Assembly: GCA_025201765.1 (NCBI GenBank)
Contig: MU623360.1
Span: forward strand, 1-64,000
Length of the DNA: 64,000 nucleotides
Direction of reading: 5' to 3'
Origin: Daldinia sp. FL1419
Taxonomy: Eukaryota > Ascomycota > Sordariomycetes > Xylariales > Hypoxylaceae
In this document: positions 57,710 through 64,000 of the stretch, piece by piece
Numbering within the stretch: the first letter of the stretch is position 1
How the letters are laid out: each line of letters begins with the position of its first letter
Translations under genes and position numbers: made by a program
The notes under the pieces: model-generated
Databases searched by the model: none
The model's input: only the letters and a program-made list of their open reading frames with translations
What the model was told of the DNA's origin: nothing

Positions 57710-58528
57710 AAGGGTGAAAAGTGAAGATTTGGCTGGCTGGTATAAATTTGTCTGGTAATATGTCTGGCATAATAAAAATAACCACCAGAATGATCCTGTA
57801 TATAGCATCGTACCTGAATTCTGGGTCGAGGATATATATGTTAATACCTCTTTACTAATCCATAGGGCACGATAACGCCGGATAGGCAAGCCCCGAATTG
57901 GAGCAAAATTTGAAGCCGTCACGAACGGACCTGTCGGAAAATTGTGAAACATCTGATCGACTCGGAAGCTAGACTTCACTGTCCCAGGATCGTCCACCAT
58001 ACAAAACCTCAACCGAGATATCTTTTCTCCTATTACTCCCGATACTTAACAACCGTCGATGCGGACACGGTTGATGAGAAAATCCAAATGATTCTTGATA
58101 CTACATCGTAAGTATCAAAATTGAGGCGGAGAGAAAATATTCTTCCCTTCCTTAAATTTTTTTTTAGTCGGGTGATGCGGATAACGGATTTGCCCGTGTA
58201 GATCGAATGGCGGATCGAATTAGACAAGCAAATCCAAACCAACGAATCAACCATTCAAGGGAGCGACCGGACGGCCAGACCAGCTTGAAAATCGTCAATT
58301 GTCAATTGTCGTACATGACAAGTCAAGGGTTAAGGGCAAATTGTCGCCCATTTAGCGCCAATTAATTCAAGCGCTTCCATACCATCAAATTTAATTGATG
58401 CTAGGACGAGATAACCACTCGGTTTTTTTTTCCTACTCACCGACTATTCATCGTCAGTATTTTTTATTAAATTTTTTTTTTTTTCAATGCGAAACAGCCG
58501 CAATTGTAATCGATTTCTAAGGTCTGTC

Positions 58529-58530
<2 letters not shown>

Positions 58531-58559
<29 letters not shown>
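58531..58559. repeat. 29-nt poly(T) tract
   Basis: Uninterrupted T run preceded by two shorter T tracts (58421-58430, 58470-58484). Length is probably polymorphic. Confidence 0.85.
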
Positions 58560-58562
<3 letters not shown>

Positions 58563-59191
58563 CGCCGAGAATCCGAACGAAGACCAGCTGAGCTGATGCA
58601 CAATATCGATGGTGCAGTGCTGGCATGAGGGGTTTTAAGAAGACGGCCGAATATTACACAAATTTCCGCAGCTGGCGCATGGCTCGTGCCAGTAAAGACG
58701 AATAAAAAAGCACTATTATGCAGTGATGTGTTGGCCTATTTCAGCTGCCGTAAAGCCCCTCGTTCAACGTCGTCACGATGCATAAGTTATGTTCAATAGG
58801 CTGTCGACAACGCTCAAAGGGTCTCCACATGGCTACGGACCGAGCTCTGCGAACCTATTGCGAATGCAGAATTAAAAGGCGCCAGCACGGCCAACGAAGT
58901 TTTTCAGTGGACATGAGGGACAAGGTAAAGGGACTGAGGGACATTGAAGGAAGGTGGAGGGAAATTATTAGGTAGCAGTTGCAGCAGCGGTCAACCAGTA
59001 GTTTATCAGAAACAGGTCGATAACCAGGCAAGATGACCCATAATCGGCCGTAGCTGGCCGTAGTCTCACTTTTTCGGCCAATTAAAAACGAGTTCGTGGA
59101 GCTTATCCTGCACATCCTAGAGCGGGGTCAATAACAATCTGCACAAATCTGCACACCCATGAAACTTTTTCCCTGCTTTTTTTCTTCTTTT

Positions 59192-59262
59192 CGCTGGTTT
59201 CGCTGGTTTCGCTGGTTTCTAACCCGGCGCCAATGCCTAGGGTGGTAGCAAGGTGGTAGCAA
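59192..59262. repeat. Paired short tandem duplications
   Basis: CGCTGGTTT occurs three times (59192-59218) and, 23 bp later, GGTGGTAGCAA occurs twice (59241-59262), all without mismatch. Confidence 0.85.
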
Positions 59263-59790
59263 AATGATGGGAATGGCAGGCCACGAACGGCCAACGGCGT
59301 CGATGAAGCACGACACCCTGGCATCGTGTCATCCTATCGCTTCTTGTCGCTTCTTGTGCGTTGGCCAACCCCATTCACCAGTCTTACCTATGGCACAACA
59401 ATAAAACCCGAATGTCCCCTCTCTCTGCCCAACATCCATTCTTCACTCCTATTTTCCAGCCCAAAGACCCTGACGTTTATGCCCAACCGAGACCCATTAT
59501 CACCACTCTCATCGACCCGTGGCTTATTTTTTGTTGCTATACCCAAGATATTTTCCACAGTCCACACTTCCCCCACAGGACAACCCATCAATACCCCATC
59601 AGGCCGTGGTTTATTAACCCCCCCAAAGGATCGACTGTTACAACACCTCTCCGTCGACAGAGAAACTGTATCCAGTTCAGTTGAGAAACCAGTCTCACTG
59701 CTGCTCCGTGTCCCCCAGTGTTTTGCCACAGGATTCATTAGGGATCATCCGGAGAGCCTGTTACTCGTTTCAATCCCACAAAGGACTCAA

Positions 59791-62700
59791 ATGACAGCCA
59801 TGGTTGCTTCCCGCCAGGACAACATGTCAGGCTTCAACTCATCTTTAGACATGGATGATGTCCACACTCCTGCGAGGTATATTGCATTGTTTTTTTCTTT
59901 TCTATTGCCGGAGTATTGGGGGCTTGCTTTCATTTGTTTCGAATAGTCATGTTGGTCGAAAAGTCATGTATAAGCGTTGCTTTGTTTTCTGTTCTTTTAA
60001 TCGCAAGTGCTTTGCTTTCGTGCTCTGCCAGGATATGACCCAGGATATTCCGTTTCCCGGACAGGACAGGACAGGACAAGACAGGACATTCCGCGGACAG
60101 GATCTTCAAGGAAATGGAGCCAAATGGATGCCGGAGAACAATCTTCCCAGGATTCAAACCAAGGACATTTTCTGAGGCTCCTCGCGAGTAGCCATCTATA
60201 CTTCGCGGTATTGTCATGGCTTGACCACTCCACGTCTCTCAGATGGACACAGAAATTTTTTATTATCAGAGATCACCTCTCATTAAACCTACGGTGAGTA
60301 TCGCCCGCGAAGAACATTTGTGACAACAGACAATCCCAGGATGGATCTCCCAGGAACACCAGTGAAAAGGATTGCATTGTTACCATACCTGGATAGAGGA
60401 CACCCCCTTCCCTTATACCTTGGACCAGTTGTGAATTGACCTTCGAGCTTCACGGATTTTCCCTGGGGATTTTAGTGCGGGTCAATGGATTTTCTAGTCA
60501 TGCTTCACCTACGGACACTTCAGCAATTCTAATTCCAGGTTCTTCGCGAGTGGGCGCTCTCGTTTCTGCTGTGTTGCTTTGCACATTCAGTGGTAGTATC
60601 GGGCAACACTTGATTTGTACACTGGACCTCTCGAGTTTAATCAATAGGACAACGGCATTTCGACTTGAGCCACGGATTATTTCTGGATTTCCACCTTCTA
60701 AGGAACAGTATTAGTTGAGGCACCGCTTTTACCAAGGACCACCAGGATTTACCCTAACCCATTTGCCTAAGGAACTGCCAACATCTGGGTTTGCGCTCCT
60801 AGCCCTTTCGACTACAGTACGTATGCCATTGCATGCCGACTCGATCGGCTCCTACATCTGATTGACCGCGTGTGTGTAGACTAACATGACACTTTTCGTG
60901 CTCTAATAGGCACTCTCGATCTGGAATTTCCTGGTTTTTATCTAGCCGGATTTCCTTTTGTCTTTCTTGCATATGCTTTTTCAGATTACTGTTCAGGCCA
61001 ATGTGTGTTTACAATTTGGATCATCCACTGCGGGATTGAGTTTTTTTCTCTTGTCGTTTTCTTTGGGTCCTGCTTCGGATTCTTAGTTGGCATACGACAC
61101 TTCAGTCTGGTTTGTACACAACATCCCTTATTCTAGAAGAAGGTATTGAAAAACTAACCAATGTTGCGATGACAGGAACAAAGTTGTGCCATATTGAAAG
61201 TATTTCATTTGTACTTGATTTTGGGGCGCATCTTCGTGATTTTTACCACCGGCTAGTGGAAAACAGAACACTAACCTCAACCTCAGTGACTATAGCTCTT
61301 TTTCCCAAGGAAATATGCTTGCCAATTCCAGCGGATCTTTTCTTTATTCTCAAACGGGACATGCAGACCTCCATGGTTCAGTATGGGATACAACAGCTGA
61401 AGGAACACAGAACTTCAATGGAGAAGAGGATTTCCATTTTTCATATGGACAAGTTACTCCCAGACAGGACCAGAATGAAGCCGCGGAAGATATGACCAGC
61501 AAATGGATTGCTTCGGAGCAGGCCCAAGCTCCTACCACAGAACCCATGCGCAGAATTAGCTCACGAGGCTCTTCTGGAAGCCACAAGAACAGAACAATTA
61601 AGGCTTCTGCGCACAAGAGCCGCCCGAGGCTTCCTCAAGTCTCGCACATGCCGAATTTTGACATGACAGGTAACCCGCAGATGGATGCATATCTCCTCCA
61701 AGATTCAGATGCCCATTCAGTGTCTTCTCAGATGTTCTACCCACCGCTACCCCTGAGTATAAGCCTATCCGCGGATGGACTCCCATACTCTCCTGCTGTT
61801 CTTTCGTCGGGAATGACGCAACAGCACATCGACCCAACCCAGATGCAGCTAAACTTCGAGACTAACCTCACGGGTAACTCACCTGCTGCTACCACATGGA
61901 GCTCTCTCAGTCCTGTTGAATCTCGGATCTCTACTCCCGGCCCTGGCGAGGACGCCTGGTCTGTTCCTATGGATGCTTCACCCTCGCGAACTAACGATTC
62001 TTCGCCAATTATGGATGGCATTTCGCCAAGGTATGTTTTAAGCAATATGTTATGATATTTGGAGGATACACTCTGACGTAGAAAACGTCATTAGCCTCGA
62101 TCGCCAGATGGGCTTGATGACCACAGAGGACGCCAACGGAGTTGTTTTGCCAGACGATATGTTTGCTTTGCCTCCTGCTTTCACGCGCCGCTCCAGCGGT
62201 GACGGTGAGTCTTCCGCTCGGGACCACCCGCTATACAAGAACGCCTACCCGCAAGCCGACGGGTTATTCCACTGTCCCTTCGAAGGCCAGTCCAGCTGCA
62301 ACCACAAGCCCGAGAAGCTCAAGTGCAACTACGAGTTAGTCGTCAATTATCTTGATCACGTGTAAAATTCTAACCTAAACGTAGCAAATTTGTCGACTCG
62401 CATTTGAAGCCATACCGATGCAAGATCGACTCTTGCGAAAATGCTCGATTTTCATCAACTGCCTGTCTCCTCCGACACGAGCGTGAAGCTCATGCGATGC
62501 ACGGCCATGGTGACAAGCCCTACCTTTGCACATATGATGGATGTGACCGTGCCGTCCTTGGAAACGGATTCCCGCGCCAGTGGAATCTGAAGGACCACAT
62601 GAGACGCGTCCATAATGACAGTGGAAATTCTCTCAATGCCGCCAGTGGATCTCCTCCTTCTGGAAACGGATCTTCCGCACATTCGGCCAAGGGCCGAAAG

Positions 62701-63015
62701 CGTAAGAGCAAGGATTCCGTGGATAGCACCAGCAGCCGCAAACATGCCTCTAAGTATGCCCAGGCAGCAGAGGCAGCAGCCATGAGAGCTGCTGAGCAGC
62801 CCATAATTGATGAATGGTACCAGCACCACAAGGCTCTACAGACATACCTGCAGGAATTCAACATGCCGGAGGCTTTTGATTACTTGCAAAACTTCTCCGA
62901 GGCCAGGGAGCATTTAGCAGCCATGGGAAAGATCTCCCAGAAGCTACTTTCTTCCAACAAAGGCTCCAATGCCCAGGACTCGTACAGACGATCCCACGGA
63001 CACCACTCTCGCTAA
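59791..63015 (+). CDS. C2H2 zinc-finger transcription factor with long first intron
   Basis: Four exons, 59791-59876, 61287-62030, 62095-62334 and 62385-63015, give 566 residues. The first intron is 1410 nt (GTATAT..., CTAACCT branch, CTCAG); the others are 64 and 50 nt. All junctions are phase 2. Residues 1-330 are Ser/Thr/Pro-rich. A Cys/His-rich lead-in (LFHCPFEGQSSCNHKPEKLKC) is followed by two C2H2 fingers: Cys369/374 with His388/393, and Cys405/410 with His428/433. A basic GRKRKSK follows, then an Ala-rich helix and a C-terminal helical region. Nuclear DNA binding is expected; the pathway is unknown. An ATG at 61315 inside exon 2 could start a shorter form from a promoter within the large intron. 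The frame is also open upstream of 59791 to 59326. Confidence 0.85.
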
Positions 63016-63024
63016 GTGAAGAAT

Positions 63025-63081
63025 GTATGTGATGAATCCACTCTATTCTACCATTCAATATCGCTAACTCACTAACTACAG
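63025..63081 (+). other. Probable intron in the 3' untranslated region
   Basis: Ten bases past the C2H2 stop codon lies GTATGT, followed 57 nt later by CTAACTCACTAACTACAG, a textbook fungal branch and acceptor pair. If spliced, it would be a 3' UTR intron, uncommon and sometimes a trigger for mRNA surveillance. Confidence 0.55.
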
Positions 63082-64000
63082 TCACGAGTGAGACTTGCGG
63101 ACCATGGATATTTTATAAGCCAAGGAATATGCAAGTGCGTACTTCCAATTTTACTTCTACTTCCACCGGTCAGGAGACCGTGACAGGGCCTAGCCAGGCT
63201 CCATGAGGATTATGTGGAAAGCCACCACGCTCCAAGCCAAATCCGGCATTTGGGACCCCAGGAATACCGGCACTACCTCTCCATTCATCGTAGAGTTCCC
63301 GGATTGAAACCTGAAGCCAAGGACATGCCGAGGATGGCGAGAGTTGATCCAGGATGTATATGCCTGAGGAAATGAGGATATGTCACGAGAAGGCATGATC
63401 GCCACTACGACCGCGGTGAAGGTCAATAACCGTTGCCGAGTGGAGGAAGAAGATTTGTAGCCACAAGGTGGTGATAGAGGAGGCTATTTATTATTGGTAC
63501 AGGCTACCTAAATAGATGACACTTACTATTGTGTCGCGGGATGGTGAATCTAGAATAGCATAGCTATGTTTAGAAATTTGATAGTTATTTGTTTTTTTAG
63601 TTAGCAGTCGAAAAGCGACTCGTCCATAGCCTCGATAAAAGAGTTCCCTTTGTAATCTCACATCCAACAAGTGCCCCAGAGATTGTGACTGGTTTCAGAG
63701 AAAAGGTGGCCGGTGAAGAGCATCAGTAGGGGCCAAGCTCCGACCTCCTTAGCAGAGTGCTAGGATGGCTTTATACGTTAGGTGCTCACAGTATGTAATG
63801 GCAATATTGTAGCGACATAGCTAGTCCCCATCCTCAGCATTTATCGCGTAACGAAATATACCATATGGAAACGCATACGTTGGTAGCCATATAAAGCCAA
63901 GTCAGTTTCTCGATAGCAAAGGTGGCTTCGCACGCGGAAGAAAATCCAGAAATAGCCCCCGATCAGTTACCTAGCCGGTTAGATAGCTCGTATGGGATCT
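63082..64000. other. 3' flank, no gene seen
   Basis: The rest of the C2H2 3' region and intergenic DNA. No coding region is supported up to the window end. Confidence 0.55.

Larger units (their letters stand above)
57710..59790. other. Intergenic and C2H2 gene leader
   Basis: 2.1 kb without a supported gene. It includes a 29-nt T tract (58531-58559), a CAATTGTCAATTGTC repeat near 58296, 9-bp and 11-bp tandem duplications (59192-59218, 59241-59262), and the probable promoter and pyrimidine-rich leader of the C2H2 gene from about 59300. The last 465 bp is open in the frame of that gene. Confidence 0.5.

Noticed and set aside
1..64000. CRISPR array, operons, ribosome-binding sites
   Set aside because: The sequence is eukaryotic nuclear DNA with spliced genes; no regularly spaced direct repeats with unique spacers were seen.

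Overview
The window reads as nuclear DNA of a filamentous ascomycete, most likely a Sordariomycete. The evidence is the mix of fungal gene families (ribosomal protein S7, dynactin p62, F-box/WD40 and Zn2Cys6 regulators, a DUF8004 protein, an NLP-type secreted protein), short introns (about 50-130 nt, GTRNGT...CTAAC...YAG), and an AT-rich repeat island that looks like repeat-induced point mutation (RIP). Genus cannot be read from this sequence. Exon structures were worked out by hand from splice signals and reading-frame phase; there is no transcript evidence.

Layout. 1-5.33 kb: a gene-free, very AT-rich island built of degenerate direct and inverted repeats. 6.0-8.8 kb: a divergent pair, an intronless RutA-like flavin monooxygenase (-), a strong candidate for bacterial origin, and an Ap4A phosphorylase (+). 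9.1-10.9 kb: a Myb/SANT-like protein (-). 11-14.8 kb: no convincing gene, but a 127-bp nested inverted-repeat structure. 14.8-18.9 kb: a class-I glutamine amidotransferase (+) convergent with an F-box/WD40 protein (-). 19-22.9 kb: intergenic with a possible decayed gene. 22.9-24.4 kb: a fungal amidoligase-family protein. 26.1-28.4 kb: a small four-helix membrane protein, then a zinc alcohol dehydrogenase downstream of five tandem AGGGG boxes. 29.7-30.7 kb: a Cys-rich single-pass membrane protein.

32.4-35.4 kb is a conserved housekeeping block (RPS7 convergent with dynactin p62). 36.9-39.6 kb is a DUF8004 protein, 40.0-40.8 kb an EXPERA-type membrane protein, and 42.7-43.6 kb a secreted NPP1/NLP-family protein with an altered core motif. 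45.4-47.9 kb is a Zn2Cys6-type regulator, 50.1-51.2 kb an unrecognised Ser/Tyr/Gly-rich protein, 55.7-57.7 kb a six-exon Zn2Cys6 regulator, and 59.8-63.0 kb a C2H2 zinc-finger regulator with an unusually long (1.41 kb) first intron.

The genes do not form an obvious biosynthetic cluster. Each has its own promoter, and intergenic spaces are large and full of short palindromes (TAGGTACCTA type), homopolymers and 9-11-bp tandem duplications. The most accessory-looking pieces are the RutA-like gene beside the AT-rich island, the amidoligase, the NLP gene and the three regulators.
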